Source of the DNA: Lasiodiplodia sp. COLG20
Lineage: Eukaryota; Ascomycota; Dothideomycetes; Botryosphaeriales; Botryosphaeriaceae
DNA length: 64,000 nt
Direction of reading: 5' to 3'
Assembly: GCA_009801085.1 (NCBI GenBank)
Contig: VNWV01000007.1
Location: forward strand, 496,001-560,000
Part shown: positions 1 through 11,819 of the stretch, in pieces
Numbering within the stretch: the first letter of the stretch is position 1
How the letters are laid out: the number at the start of each line of letters is the position of its first letter
The notes under the pieces: generated by a model
Told to the model about the DNA's origin: nothing
The model's input: the letters and a program-made list of their open reading frames with translations, nothing else
Databases searched by the model: none
Position numbers and translations under genes: made by a program

Positions 1-21
1 GTGCTTAGCTTCACAGATTGA

Positions 22-426
22 TGCCTGGGATGGCAGCATCCTATTCAAGACAGCAGGGATACAGATGGCGCGGTCTACCAAGTAAGCTTCCGCAATATCC
101 CTCGATTGTTGTGCAATGACAACCGGGAGCACAGAGCTTGTTCCACGGTAACGCTGAGAAGCAACGAAGGGAAGTCTATCACAGTTTCATTTTACGGAAA
201 CGAATCCGCGAGCCGAGACTCTTGTAAGCGTTTGGTATTGACGGTAGTAACTAAAGGAGAGGGTCAGCTCGTTTCAAAGACCGGGCCAGATGAAAACCCA
301 TTTCAATTTGATCAGCTTGCAGCCATGAGAGTTCAGTGCCTACAGGGTGCATACTTGCGAGTCCGCCTTTCCGATGTCGGCGATGGGTTCATGCTGCCGG
401 AACGGACGTGCATTCGAAGATGCTAG
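22..426 (+). CDS. Possible 3' part of an unrecognised gene (left edge)
   Basis: An open frame runs to a stop at 424-426 and encodes about 134 residues. It looks more protein-like than its neighbours (phrases such as VYQVSFRNIPRL and FQFDQLAAMRVQCLQGAYL). A stop at 19-21 closes the frame upstream. The piece would therefore have to be a last exon entered after base 21, or a fragment whose body lies outside the window. I do not recognise a domain. It may equally be a chance frame, and the call rests only on composition. Confidence 0.3.
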   Translation, partial: CLGWQHPIQDSRDTDGAVYQVSFRNIPRLLCNDNREHRACSTVTLRSNEGKSITVSFYGNESASRDSCKRLVLTVVTKGEGQLVSKTGPDENPFQFDQLAAMRVQCLQGAYLRVRLSDVGDGFMLPERTCIRRC

Positions 427-667
427 AGACCCCGCACTGCTCCACACTGGGGAAGAAGGAGTGATAGATTCTTATTCTCCTACCGATATACGATGCTCCT
501 CGGCTAATGCATGCTGCGGCAGCGGCTTCGGAGGCTGCGGTGTTGGAGCCACTGAGGCTGCGCGGATTGCTAAGCGAAAATCCGGGGAAGCGACAGCGGT
601 GGCCCGCGCGTCAAGAAAAGTTGCGCGATAACGGCCGACGCGGCTCTGACTGTCCACGGCAGCAACC

Positions 668-3077
668 ATGGCCTCCACCGTTCGTTCAGCTGCCCGTCTG
701 GCCGGCCGCGCAAGCCTCGTAAAGCTCTGCTTCCTGCAAATGGCTCTGTTCTGTCGCTGACTGCTGCAAGGTCCGATCAAGCCTCCCTGCAATTCGGACG
801 CCTGCGCTGCGTGCCGCCACCGCTGCCCGCCCATCCCCGTCGTTCCACCGCCCGCGGTTATACAGCAGTGCCTCTGCTGCCCGCCAACAAGAGAATGTCT
901 TCCACACCCAGCTCGAGGACACCAATGCCTCGTCCATCCTCTCCTCGCTGCAGAAGCCCCAGGGCGTGCCGCAGACTCTGACCGAGAAGATCGTGCAGAA
1001 GTATGCCGTGGGCCTGCCCGAGGGCAAGTTCGTCAAGTCGGGCGACTATGTCACCATCCAGCCCGCCCACTGCATGACACACGACAACTCATGGCCCGTC
1101 GCTATGAAGTTCATGGGCATTGGCGGCTCCAAGATTGCCAACAACCGCCAGACCGTCATGACTCTCGACCACGACGTCCAGAACAAGAGCGAGGCCAACC
1201 TGAAGAAGTACAGGCAGATCGAGGAGTTCGCCAAGAAGCACGGCGTCGATTTCTACCCGGCCGGCAGGGGCATTGGACACCAGATCATGGTTGAGGAAGG
1301 CTACGCATTCCCCGGCACTCTTGCTGTGGCCTCTGACAGCCACACCAACATGTATGGCGGCATCGGCTGCCTGGGAACCCCTGTCGTGCGCACTGACGCC
1401 GCCTCCATCTGGGCCACCACCAAGACTTGGTGGCAGATTCCTCCCATTGCCAAGGTCACCTTCACTGGTCTTCTTCCCAAGGGTGTCACCGGCAAGGACA
1501 TCATTGTCGCTCTCTGCGGTTTGTTCAACGAGGATGATGTGCTCAACCACGCCATTGAGTTCACCGGCTCTCCGGAGACCCTTGCCAGCCTGCCTATCGA
1601 TGATCGTCTTTCCATCGCGAACATGACGACTGAGTGGGGTGCTCTGAGCGGCCTCTTCCCCATGGATGCTACGCTCAAGGGTTGGCTGCGCTTCAAGGCC
1701 ACCGAGGCTTCCATGTACGAATCCAGCCGTCTCACCCGCTTCAACCACGAACGTCTTGACGACCTCTTCGAGAACGCCCCGGTTGCAGACCCCGGTGCCA
1801 CCTACGCCAAGAAGCTTTACCTTGACCTTTCCACTCTGTCCCCCTACGTCGCTGGCCCCAATTCTGTCAAGGTTGCCACCCCTCTTGCCGAGCTGGCTGC
1901 TCAGGATATCAAGGTCAATAGGGCATATCTCGTCTCGTGCACCAACTCTCGGAGCTCTGACATAGCTGCTGCCGCCCGCGTGTTCAAGGAGGCTGCTGCA
2001 AAGAACAACGGCGAGGTTCCCAAGATCCCAGACTACGTCAACTTCTACATTGCTGCAGCTTCGACCAATGAGGAGGCCGCCGCAAGGGAAGCGGGTGACT
2101 GGGACACCCTTCTCCAGGCGGGTGCGCAGCCTCTGCCCAGCGGTTGCGGTCCTTGCATTGGTCTCGGAACGGGTCTCTTGGAGCCCGGTGAGGTTGGCAT
2201 TAGCGCTAGCAACCGCAACTTCAAGGGCCGCATGGGATCGACGGATGCCAAGGCCTACCTCGCCAGCCCCGAGGTCGTCGCTGCTAGCGCGCTGGCTGGC
2301 AAGATCTCAGGCACCGGCTGGTATGAGCAGCCCGAGGGTGTGACGGGTGTGGTCCGTGGTGAGGGAGACCTTATCGGTAATACCATCGAGGATGCTCTCG
2401 AGGCAATTATTGGCCAGGTTGATGCTATGGTCGCGACCGGTGAGCAAGCCATCTCAGGCACCGATGGCAGCTCTGGATCAGAATCTGCGGGTAGCGAATC
2501 GCTGACGGAGATTCTCCCCGGCTTCCCTGAGAAGGTGTCGGGTGAGATCGTCTTCTGTGACGCCGACAACATCAACACCGACGGCATCTACCCCGGCAAG
2601 TACACGTACCAAGACGACGTCACTCGCGAGAAGATGTCCGAGGTCGTCATGGAGAACTACGATAAGGAGTTTGCACAGGTTGCTAAGCCTGGCGATATCC
2701 TCGTGTCTGGCTTCAACTTCGGCTGCGGTTCGTCCCGAGAGCAAGCCGCTACTGCAATTCTGGCCAAGGGTATCCCGCTCGTCGTTGCAGGTTCGTTCGC
2801 CAACATCTTCGGGCGTAACAGCATCAACAACGCCCTTATGGGAGTTGAGGTTCCGCGCCTGGTCGAACGCTTGCGCAACACGTTCGGTGAGAAGACGCTG
2901 ACGCGGCGGACTGGCTGGACTTTTGAGTGGGATGTTCGCCGGAGTAAGGTCACGATCCAGGAGGGCGAGGGCGGCGAAAAGTGGAGCCAGAAGGTTGGTG
3001 AGCTGCCGCCGAACGTGCAGGAGATCATTGCGCTCGGTGGTCTCGAAAACTGGGTCAAGAAGAGCATCGGATTGTAA
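668..3077 (+). CDS. LYS4: Homoaconitase, mitochondrial (lysine biosynthesis)
   Basis: Exons 668-718 and 771-3077 encode 785 residues. The 52-nt phase-0 intron begins GTAAAG and has a GCTGAC branch site. Homoaconitase hydrates cis-homoaconitate to homoisocitrate in the mitochondrial alpha-aminoadipate lysine pathway of fungi. The N-terminus ([17 protein letters not shown], then many Arg/Ser/Ala residues) looks like a mitochondrial presequence. The mature part starts near [13 protein letters not shown]. The three 4Fe-4S ligands are visible as Cys407 in SCTNSR and Cys476/Cys479 in GCGPC. The C-terminal swivel domain follows with [13 protein letters not shown] and SFANIFGRN. Sequences such as [14 protein letters not shown] and [13 protein letters not shown] are typical of homoaconitase rather than TCA-cycle aconitase. 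The start at 668 is chosen because it alone gives a presequence; the frame is also open from an internal ATG at 966. Confidence 0.93.
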
Positions 3078-4627
3078 GATTGGAGGGTAGACAGACCTCC
3101 CCTTCTGGATTCCCGGTTACTGCATGTCAAAATATGTGTTTCAAGAGTCATGGAGCAATTAGAGTTGGGATTGAAAAAGCGGAATATGTTTGGGGGCTAG
3201 CTATATCCAATATGAGGCCATTTTCTTTGAGCGCGTAGCCTTCGACGCTTTTCGTATCCAAACAGCCTCAGGCACCACCTCGAGTTTCTCGCCACCGCCT
3301 CAGGTTCCCGGAGATGGTGCCTTTCAAGGGCAAGATCGCTTCCAAACGCACTTCTCGCCCGTTGCGAATCTCGCTTCATCAAGCGCCGCCGCCACTACAT
3401 CGCTGGCTGGTCGGGCGGCTGGAAGGAATCCCATCTGGTGACCAAAGGGCTTCTTCAGATTTGCACCATCAGTACCTATGGGTGTTTTATCGATCGTGTT
3501 CCATCTCGTGGTACCTGACAAGATGGCGCGTGTCGACAAACCCTGGGAAGCTGCGACACCATTGCGAGACGCTGAACGTCTCGTGCCCGTCACCGCCCAC
3601 TTTCTTACCCAGCTTTCTATTTCTAGGCGCCGCTGGTCGCTCCACGCGGCCGAGTTTGGGCCGCTCGTACACACGTCTCGGCTGCTGCAACAACGGGTAA
3701 TCTGCTTTTTCGCGGGTCAAGAGATCTGATGCATGTCCGTGAAGGTGGCGCACACGCCTGCGCTTTGCTCACGTCTCGGCATGGAATATCCGCCCGCTTC
3801 TCGAACCGAGCTATACTGATGCTGGGCAGAAGCCGCATTGATGGCTGGCTACCTATTTAGCTGCCTGCTTTCGGATCGTCGGGCATCATTTACGGGTCGG
3901 GGCGAGATGCACGCGCCGTACTGAGGTCGGAGTGTAGGTAAGAGCGAGCGATGATCCCCTCTATCGCTGGAAATTATATTAGTTTTCTTTGCTTCTACTC
4001 CTTCCTTCTGTGAAGTTCAGCACTGCTTCCTCTGTTGGTGAATCTGGGCTTTGCTGCACGTGCGCGAGGTCCTTGGGCGGCGCCACAACTCAACCTCTTG
4101 ACAATGCATCCACGTCCCCGAGCCTAGCACCTCAAGAAAACTTTAACAAGTCTTATCATGCCTCTTCATCGGTTACTATAGCCTTTTTTGCGACCAGCAC
4201 AGCTTCTGGCTCCGCTCCGGTCTTACCAAGCCTTTCTACTTTACATGTATGGACGCGCGCCGTTGTCTGAAAGGCTTGAATCTATGGAATAGTGATGTTT
4301 GCCCATTGTGAGATTTTGAACTTTTTTTTTAGCCTGGTGATTGACATGTTGAGGGAAGATTGCCAGGTGTCGGTGTAATGTAGCATTGGGATTGGACAAA
4401 GTTTCGGGTTCTATGCCCACACGAATGAAATAAACGACGCCCCTATGGCTCTATGATTAGCTTGTCCGTAGACTAAACTGCATGGCTGTATCTACTATTG
4501 TAGGTAACACAGATACTTTTGATTAATGTATCTGCAAGCGCCAAGACGCAAGGTTGTTTCGACTACACTCTAGTCCCCTCTCGCAGCCGATGGCTAGCGT
4601 GGATTTGTTTTTTTTTTTGCTCATGTC

Positions 4628-4712
4628 ATGGGTAGTTGAAGCTATCTCCCGGACGAAAATGTCGAATTAATAATTATACATATACGTCCGGACGATAGCT
4701 TCAACTACCCAT
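4628..4712. repeat. Type A palindromic hairpin, copy 1
   Basis: The 85-bp segment has near-complementary arms: left ATGGGTAGTTGAAGC, right GCTTCAACTACCCAT. The inner arms contain CCGGACG and an AT-rich loop. It lies inside the type B element. Confidence 0.8.
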
Positions 4713-4765
4713 ATATGTCGTTATTCGTGAAACCCAACCCCCCGCGCGAGAAAAGAGCACATATC

Positions 4766-4850
4766 GTGGGTAGCTGAAGCCATCGTCTGGACGAGAATGT
4801 CGAATTAAAAATTCTACATACACGTCCGGACGATAGCTTCACATACCCAC
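4766..4850. repeat. Type A palindromic hairpin, copy 2
   Basis: This 85-bp segment has the same architecture as copy 1 (GTGGGTAGCTGAAGC ... GCTTCACATACCCAC) with scattered substitutions. It lies about 50 bp downstream of copy 1 inside the same type B element. Confidence 0.8.
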
Positions 4851-5251
4851 ATGTGTCAATTTTTCTGGAAGAGCTGGGGCATAGCGCTGTGTTCTATTCT
4901 TCGCGCTAGCCATCGGCTGTGAGAGGGGACTGTACATTTGCATGAATTTGGCACGGGCCCTTTAGTCTACTAAGAGCGGGAAAAAGATGGTATGATGCAA
5001 TATAATATCGGCTGCGGTGGTGCTGCCTTGTGCGGAAGTGTTAGCGCGTTTATGTGCATCACAAGGAAAGCAGAGCCATTGAGCACAATAGCTTCTGTGT
5101 CATTCTTAGCTAGTCATGAACAGTTGAGACAGGCAGCAGGTGGATGAATAGGGTAAACAGGCGTGTCAAGTGAAGAGTGAATGTAGTCACCCAGGCAACA
5201 GGGCACGGCCGACGGCACATGACAAAGTAAAATGCAGGTGGGCGCTAGATG

Positions 5252-5258
5252 TATAAAA
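5252..5258 (+). promoter_or_regulatory. TATA box of the orphan gene at 5329
   Basis: TATAAAA lies 77 bp upstream of the ATG at 5329. A pyrimidine-rich stretch (TCTTCCTCTTTTCTTC) follows at about the distance expected for a transcription start. Confidence 0.6.
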
Positions 5259-5328
5259 GCCACAGCTAGCTTACAGACTCTTCCTCTTTTCTTCTAAACT
5301 GCACATCCTCCCCTGGCGCACTGTCAAG

Positions 5329-6168
5329 ATGCCGCTTAGGATCGACTTCACGTCTGGTCCTTCCCAGCAACAAGATGAGCCCGTGCCTCCCACCAGGAGC
5401 GAGCGCACCGACGACCCGCCTCAGACACGTGTGGCACTTCTCGGTGACGATGACGATGACGCTGAGGACCCTCGCACCGCAGTTGGTCTGATGATGGAAG
5501 ACGCCTTTGGTATGTGTCTGGCCTCAACCTATCGCTGGGAATAATTTGATTACATTGTAGGCCTGATGGACAACATGTTCCCCAATCGCAGGCAGGACAT
5601 CAGTGTCTGTGTTGCCCGAACTGGTGGAGAGTCGATTGCCTATGCCGAGCTGTCAGGCAACCAGGTCATGCGCAAGCGTGGAATGAACGCAACCGTCGCT
5701 CTTTACAAGCTGATCACCGGGCTGCGCAACAACGAACAGGCACGCCAGGCGAGTTCAGAGCAGTCGACGAGCGGCATTTCTGGCAAGTACTTCCGCATGC
5801 ACTCGCTGGAGACGCGCTGACATGTTTCCATCACAGCCATGTTCCGTGAGATGTTCCCCGACTGCACCAGGTACGAGATCTTGGCAGGAGAGTGGTTCAG
5901 CACTAGAGGGATGGGCGGCCAGCGACGCTTCACGGCACTCATCAGGGGCCTGAGAGAGAACGGAAATCGCGCGATCTCGCGGGGCTTCCGCGGAGACACG
6001 TACTCCAACGCTCTCCAGTCATTGTGGCGCGAGATCAGTGAAGTGTACCACACATGGTTGGACTTCCCAGGCGAAGAAGGAGAAGCGGCCCGGCTGTCAT
6101 TGTTAGTCACCCCTGTCCCCAACGATCAAGAAACCACTGATACACACCATAGCATGCAACGGTTTTAG
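5329..6168 (+). CDS. Hypothetical 227-residue protein
   Basis: Exons 5329-5509, 5561-5782, 5837-6101 and 6153-6168 give 227 residues. The second intron (5783-5836) starts GCAAGT and ends CACAG, a GC-AG intron. It restores frame exactly (phase 1) and has a GCTGAC branch site. The last intron is 51 nt and free of stops, so its retention would only add 17 residues. The N-terminus is polar and acidic (a run of five Asp near residue 40). The rest is a predicted soluble domain with many Arg and aromatic residues (MFREMFPDCTRYEIL, GFRGDTYSNALQSLW). I see no signal peptide, membrane segment or known motif. A clear TATA box and four frame-consistent exons argue for a real gene. Function unknown. Confidence 0.7.
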
Positions 6169-6891
6169 GCTTCGCCTGCAGAGATAGTCGAAATTCAGAG
6201 GTGGACTTGCGAATTATGGGTTGTGGAACGATTAGGGTTATGGAATGATAGACAAGGCAGGCACGGGTAATTAGCGCCGGGAACCTTTAGCGCGGGGTCT
6301 TTCTCCCGCTCTTTCCATAGGCACAATCACCAATCCACCATTTCCTCTGGTTCACTACAAGCCGCTCGCTCAGTGCGCACGCCATGCGTACCCTCGCTGG
6401 AAACGATGGAACAAGACTGCATCGGGTCCGTGAATGGAAAGGTTCCCTGACCACTGCCGAATTGCTTTTGCTTAACACAGGGTGCAATTGTCAGCAGACT
6501 CAATAGCGCCCTCGGGACATAGTTCCTGATGGGAGACGTTGCCAGGTCCTGAAACGAGGCAAGCGGCGCCGTGCAATTGGCGGCCATGTCTCCGTTGTTC
6601 GCTTTCCCGACTTGACCATGGAGGATCATTAAGCCACCGAGCTACATGTCAGAATGGGGGCCAAAAGTCCGTCGTTCCGCTAGGATCCCCCGGCTGCTCG
6701 GACAGCCGCCACTATCATTAGTATGGCCTAACTCATTTCGAAGGACTACTTTTAGCCTTGCAACTTGAGGCGCCCCTCGCTTCACCGGCCTATTTCTCTG
6801 AGTGGGGGCTAAGGTCACGTTCACGACAGCATTTAAACAGCTGTCCACCGCTCTGAGCCTTCGTCTTGCTTTTCCAGCAGCCCCAGTCATC
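6169..6891. other. Intergenic region upstream of the NLR gene
   Basis: There are 720 bases with no supported gene; short frames on both strands overlap and lack motifs. An in-frame upstream ATG at 6802 could extend the NLR by 30 residues. The ATG at 6892 sits in better context and directly precedes the Goodbye-like helices, so I chose that. Confidence 0.5.
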
Positions 6892-9800
6892 ATGGACCGC
6901 TCTGATGAGTACACGGCCGAGTCGCCGGCAGACGTCGCAGAGCTTTGGGAAAAGGCCATCCGCGAGTATGTCAAGGACACGGAGAGAGATATCACCAGGG
7001 TCCGCCACATGTCGACCAAGGAAATCCTCGAAGAGCAGAAGCACGCCCTGGACAGGTTCAAGAACTTTCGTCACGATGGCCAAACTACCGACAAACTCCG
7101 TTCGTTGGTTAGCAAGAACTCGGAACTGATCATGTCTGCCGCAAAGCAAATCTCTAGTGCTGCAAGCGCAGTATGCACCTAAGCCGCCTACTTTAATCAT
7201 CTTGATGCTAACGAGCGCCAGGCCTTTCCAGCTGCCGGGACCATTCTGACTGCTTTCACTTGTGAGCTTTCCTTAAATGCTTCCAATGCCGCAACCACTG
7301 ACTTGACAACGCACAGGGGTTATGGATGTACGACAACGCTGCGATTTACCTTGACGTAATGCTGATCCAGATAGGCTTCCAACAATGTGTCTAAAGACTA
7401 CGACGGTGAGGCTCCTTTTCACATGCCACTGTGCATCCAGCTGACTGCTCACAAGTCATCTACACCTTTTTCGACATCCAGCACTCCTTCCTCGAGCGCA
7501 TTTCCATCATCGAGAAAAAGGTCCCCAATATCGAAATCTATCAGACGATAATGATGCGGGTGTTCACGTCTATCCTCGACCTCTGCAGGATTGCGACCAA
7601 ATACCAGAAAGAGGGCCGGTTCAGTCAGTGAATTCGATGCTTCAATACGTACCACGCTAATTTTGGCCTCCTTGTAGTCAAATGGTCGAAAGCACTCATC
7701 AAAGGCTCTGATGAGAAGCTTCAAGGCGCCCTGGGCAGCCTCAAGACAAACATTCAGAGACTGGAGTCAGCCACCATGTTCGCCACGCTCAGACAGACAA
7801 TCGAGACACACCAAGCAGTTACCGAAAATATGACTATGACACGCCAGGTACTCGCAAATCAGCAGGAGCAATCTGCCATCATCAAGGAGAGCGCCATGGT
7901 GGGGCAGCAGACATTGGAGGTTAGTCAGCAAAATTCTCGTGAGATGCAGAAGATGTCTGGCATGATGTTCAGACTCGTCTCCATGTCTGAAAACAGTCAA
8001 GAGCAAGGAAAGGGCGAAAAAGGCCGAAAGCTAAAAGACGCCGGTGCGAGGCGCTCGGCAGCTCTGGTCCAGGTAAAGGAGGCAATGCAGACAGTTGCCA
8101 TCCCCGCCACGGCCATGGCATGCGCGGACATCAAGCAGACTTTTGTGCAGGGTACGTTCAAGTGGCTCAGAGAAAACGAGGAGTACAACACGTTTGCCGT
8201 TGGTGAGAGTGAACCTTTTCTCTGGGTCACAAGTGACCGTGGACTGGGAAAGTCAAGTTTGGCGTACTTTGCCATCAACGAACTCAAGGAACGGCGTCAC
8301 ATCTGCCAGACGAATGTTGCGTACTTTTTCTTCAAGGAAGAGCACAAGGAATTGCGGTCAACAGTCGACCTCCTGAAAACAGTTGCAGCCCAGCTGGCAG
8401 AGGTCGACCATAAATACCGAGATGAAGTCGCAAAAGAGCTGAAGAAGAATGCCGAAAAGCTCAAAGAAGATGATGGCTCCCTTCTGTGGGAGAAGCTCTT
8501 TGCCTCGAGATTTCCGCACGAGTCTTCGACGCGACTGTTCCTTGTCATCGACGGTCTTGACGAAGCCAACGCAGCAGACCGCGAGAAGTTTTTGAACCTC
8601 CTCGCACAAGTGAAAAAGGATAATCTGCAGATTCGGGCTCTAATCACGAGCCGGCCCGGAACGGAGGGTGTTGAGGTCTTGCAGCCGGCAACTCTTCCCA
8701 TCACCATTGAACATTTGAGAAAAGACCTTCGGCAGATTATCAAGGCAAGGATAAAGTCTCAGTCACGGCTCAGAAGGCTTCGACTTCCTGTGAAGAAGCG
8801 GATCGTCATCAAGCTTTTGCAGAAAGTGGATAGTGAGTTCAACCACTGAAGATGCACCAGGAGCATTGCTAACATGATGGTACAGGCGTACTATACGCTG
8901 AACACGTTTTGCGGAGACTCAACTCGCTCCGTCGGGAAGCGACAATCCTGAAAGAGCTCGATAAGCTGCCAGACAGTTTATCTGATCTGTACAACGTGCT
9001 ACTCGCCGAATGCCAAAGGGGCCGAAGTGCTGATGATCTCGCCTCTTTGAAACGACTGTTCGCCTGGCTCGCTTACTCGAAGCGCCCACTTACGTATGGA
9101 GAAGCTTCAAACCTTGTCTCCTTCGTCAATGAAGATGCGAAATTGAGCTTGGAGGAGGAGATTGAAGGGAAATCCGCCAGGCTCCTCCGGCTTGCCCAGA
9201 TCACATCCGAGGATGAGGAATCCTCCGACGACAGCGATGGGGAGGGCTCCGAAACAGCCGATGAGGCGATTGAAAACCATGACGATACCGACCCCAATAC
9301 CTGGGTTCCTCTACGGTTTCAGGAACGGTCCCTGCGCCAGTACTTCCGTGAGGTCATTGTCGATGAGAAGGGCTTGCGTAGTTCCCCCTCTTCTGCTCAC
9401 CTCATCATTTTCAGGACCATCGCCACAATTCTCACTACAAACGTTGAGGAAGATGCCACGATTAGGATGTTGAAGAATTACGCCGCCGATTTCTGGATAC
9501 CCCACTTCCTGGATATTCAAGTGGAGAAAGCGAGCGATGAAGATGCAAAAGCCGTCATTGAGAGTCTTTCCGACATTGTGACAAACAAGGGCAGGGCTCT
9601 TGAGAAGGTCGAAGAAAACGCAAGTGCTATTGGCATCTTTGGCGAGTCAACAGACATGCGTGAAAACATGTTCACTTCAGTCAAGCAGTGGGTTGACAGG
9701 GCGTCGAAGCTTCCTTCTGGCTTTTTGAACCCAGACAGCTCGGAGCTGATCTCCACGCTGTCTGAAGACCCCGCCAAGCTCATGGAGGGCATAGCACGAA

Positions 9801-11819
9801 AGCACGTCTACAACTGGTTCAATTATGCCACTTACCGATTGGAGGCCTGGAGGTCTTTCCACTTTGCACTTGAAGCCCTGAAGCTGGTAAGTCTCTACTC
9901 AACTGGTGCACATTTCACGGAGTGGTTTCTGATGCCAAAAAACAATACCAGACAAACATTTTGAAGGATGAGCTGAAGGACGTCGGTGAAAACCCAACAG
10001 CGGAGCAGATCCTCCTGGTTTCCAATGCTTTTCCAGACCTGGAAAAGTCCAGCTACGCACACAGAGGAATCGGTCTTGTCATGAAGGGCTATGACCACTG
10101 GGAATCTGCTCTCGAGCAATGCAAGAAGTCCCTGGAAAACCCCGCCTCACAATTGGAACATTTCCATGCTTTGGGAAGTGTGTCCGACGCGGCTAAGCAA
10201 CTAGCTTACACAGAAGAGGATGAAGAGAAAAAAGCCGAATACATTCGAGAAATCAAGGAGACGGTCACTGCGATGGCAGAGGAGTTCTCTCAGCTCGTCC
10301 CTCAGAACGAGGAGAAAAACACAAAGATCTACATGGCACGGAGTTTCTTCTCGCTTTCCGAAGCCGCGATACTCGAAGGTGATGTGGACACAGCCATCAG
10401 CGTCTTCAATGACCAAGCAAAGCCTCTTATTCCCGACGAGTTCCTACCCAACGACATCACAGCAAAGATAATGGCCAAGGTGATCGAACAACAGCGGGAC
10501 GACAAGTTACTCGAGTTCTTTGCCAGCTTCAGGGAGAAAGACAAGCTTGTATGGCTTGCAGATGAAGAGACCCATGGTGACTTTCACCATGCCGCTGTCA
10601 AAGCTGGCAAGCGGGAGCTGGTCACGGAGACTTACGAGCGTTTGATCAAGATGTCGATGTTGAACTGGAACACTGATTTTGGCCTCAGGTACTGGCTTGC
10701 AAGCTACTACGTGACGGTTGAAGGAAACTTGGGAAGGGCCAAGGAGTTGCTGATCCAGCTTCTGGAAGGTAGCCAGAAGGGTGAAAATATCGTGGAAAAC
10801 ATCATCCTCGAAAGCAGAGCTCTCTTGGCTGAAGTCTTCATGGAGCAATTCCGCTCCACGGCTGATGCGGAGGAGAAGGCCAGCATCCTCGATGAGACGA
10901 TGAGGTTGGCCTTTCCGACGGGTTACATTCGCATTGAGGACTTCGACCCTGCCATGTCCAACACTGCACTCCCAGCTGCGTTGATGTTGCGGAAGATGGG
11001 CCCTCTACGCGAGTTTCAGTCGACACTCAACAAGTCCTTTGATGCTTGCATTGCTGGTCTCACTGATAACGAAGGTGCGAATGACTACATCAGCGTTCGC
11101 TTCTTCGCCAAAGTCCTGGCTTGCCTTCCGGGCCTTGAGAGGGATGCTCAGATCGCGTCCGCCTCGCAGTTCTACTTTCTCAATCCGGAATTCAAACCAA
11201 AAGAGGAAGACAGCGAATCCGAATCAGCGGCTGATGATGAGCAAACACCGCAAGCAAATGGGGAGGCCGCGGATGGGACTGCCGATCCCGATGCTTCCGC
11301 CGCTGATGCGACTTCAGGGCAAAATCGCTCGGCCGAAGGTGCTGCTCCGAACGACGAGACTGCGGGGGAGTCATCTGCAGAAGACGCAAACGCGCCGTAC
11401 GGCGATATAGATCCCGGTAAGTGGTTAGAGCGCTGGCTAAAGTTACCACATTGGCTAACGTACATAAAGAAGCGGCTGTTTCCTGCAACGGTTGCAGCAA
11501 GGATATCAACAATCCCGGCGAAGGACCAATCTACACTTGCATCATCTGCGCAGATACAGATCTGTGCGCGGATTGCTACAATAAGCGCGTAGGCTGGAAC
11601 AAGGGCGAGCCCGTCACCGACTGGCAAACTTATTGCGGGAAGGACCATCATTACGTGAAGAACCCGGCGGATGGCTGGAAGGGCATAAAGGATGGGGTGA
11701 TTGAGATTGGAGGGAAGAAGATAGAGTTTTCGCAGTGGATCAAGGATGTGCAGCAGAGGTGGAAGGCTGCATGGGATGATTTTTGGGCGAAACACGAGGG
11801 CGTTACGGACATCATGTAA
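6892..11819 (+). CDS. Fungal NLR/STAND protein: Goodbye-like - NACHT - helical repeats - ZZ finger
   Basis: Nine exons (6892-7170, 7222-7261, 7317-7327, 7375-7405, 7456-7623, 7678-8832, 8886-9886, 9952-11416, 11470-11819) sum to 4500 nt, or 1499 residues. The N-terminal ~200 residues (ADVAELWEKAIREYVKDTERD; later SKDYDVIYTFFDIQHSFLER) resemble the fungal STAND Goodbye domain. A coiled Gln/Met-rich linker follows. The NTPase has a P-loop at about 363-370 (RGLGKSS) and a Walker B at about 463-471 (FLVIDGLDE), as in NACHT proteins. An acidic stretch (DEESSDDSDGEGSE) interrupts the region after the NTPase. Residues ~900-1330 are helical and TPR-like but degenerate. After an Asp/Glu/Ala linker, the last exon encodes a ZZ-type zinc finger (CNGC, CIIC, CADC, then HH). 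By family this is a candidate regulator of non-self recognition or cell death; that role is inferred. No partner effector gene is adjacent. Confidence 0.88.

Larger units (their letters stand above)
4572..4931. mobile_element. Composite MITE, type B carrying two type A hairpins
   Basis: Terminal inverted repeats of about 28 bp (4572-4599 and 4904-4931) differ at one position. Both contain CAGCCGATGGCTAGCG or its complement. The element is 360 bp, has no coding capacity and contains two separate 85-bp palindromes. The short TIRs and lack of a transposase fit a non-autonomous DNA transposon; the Tc1/mariner-pogo class is my inference. A clean target-site duplication is not visible here. Related copies lie at 43.1, 48.6 and 50.3 kb. 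Confidence 0.75.
3078..5328. other. Gene-poor intergenic region (2.25 kb)
   Basis: No convincing gene is visible between homoaconitase and the orphan gene at 5329. Frames up to 128 codons occur around 3190-3750, but they overlap one another on both strands and show no recognisable motif. The region carries a composite MITE (4572-4931), and the downstream promoter lies at its right end. Confidence 0.6.

Noticed and set aside
668..3077. Assignment as TCA-cycle aconitase
   Set aside because: The [14 protein letters not shown] and [12 protein letters not shown] blocks and overall layout fit homoaconitase; the iron-sulphur ligands alone do not discriminate.
4572..4931. CRISPR array or ncRNA hairpin gene
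   Set aside because: The repeats are inverted, not direct with spacers, and recur at other loci with terminal inverted repeats, as MITEs do.
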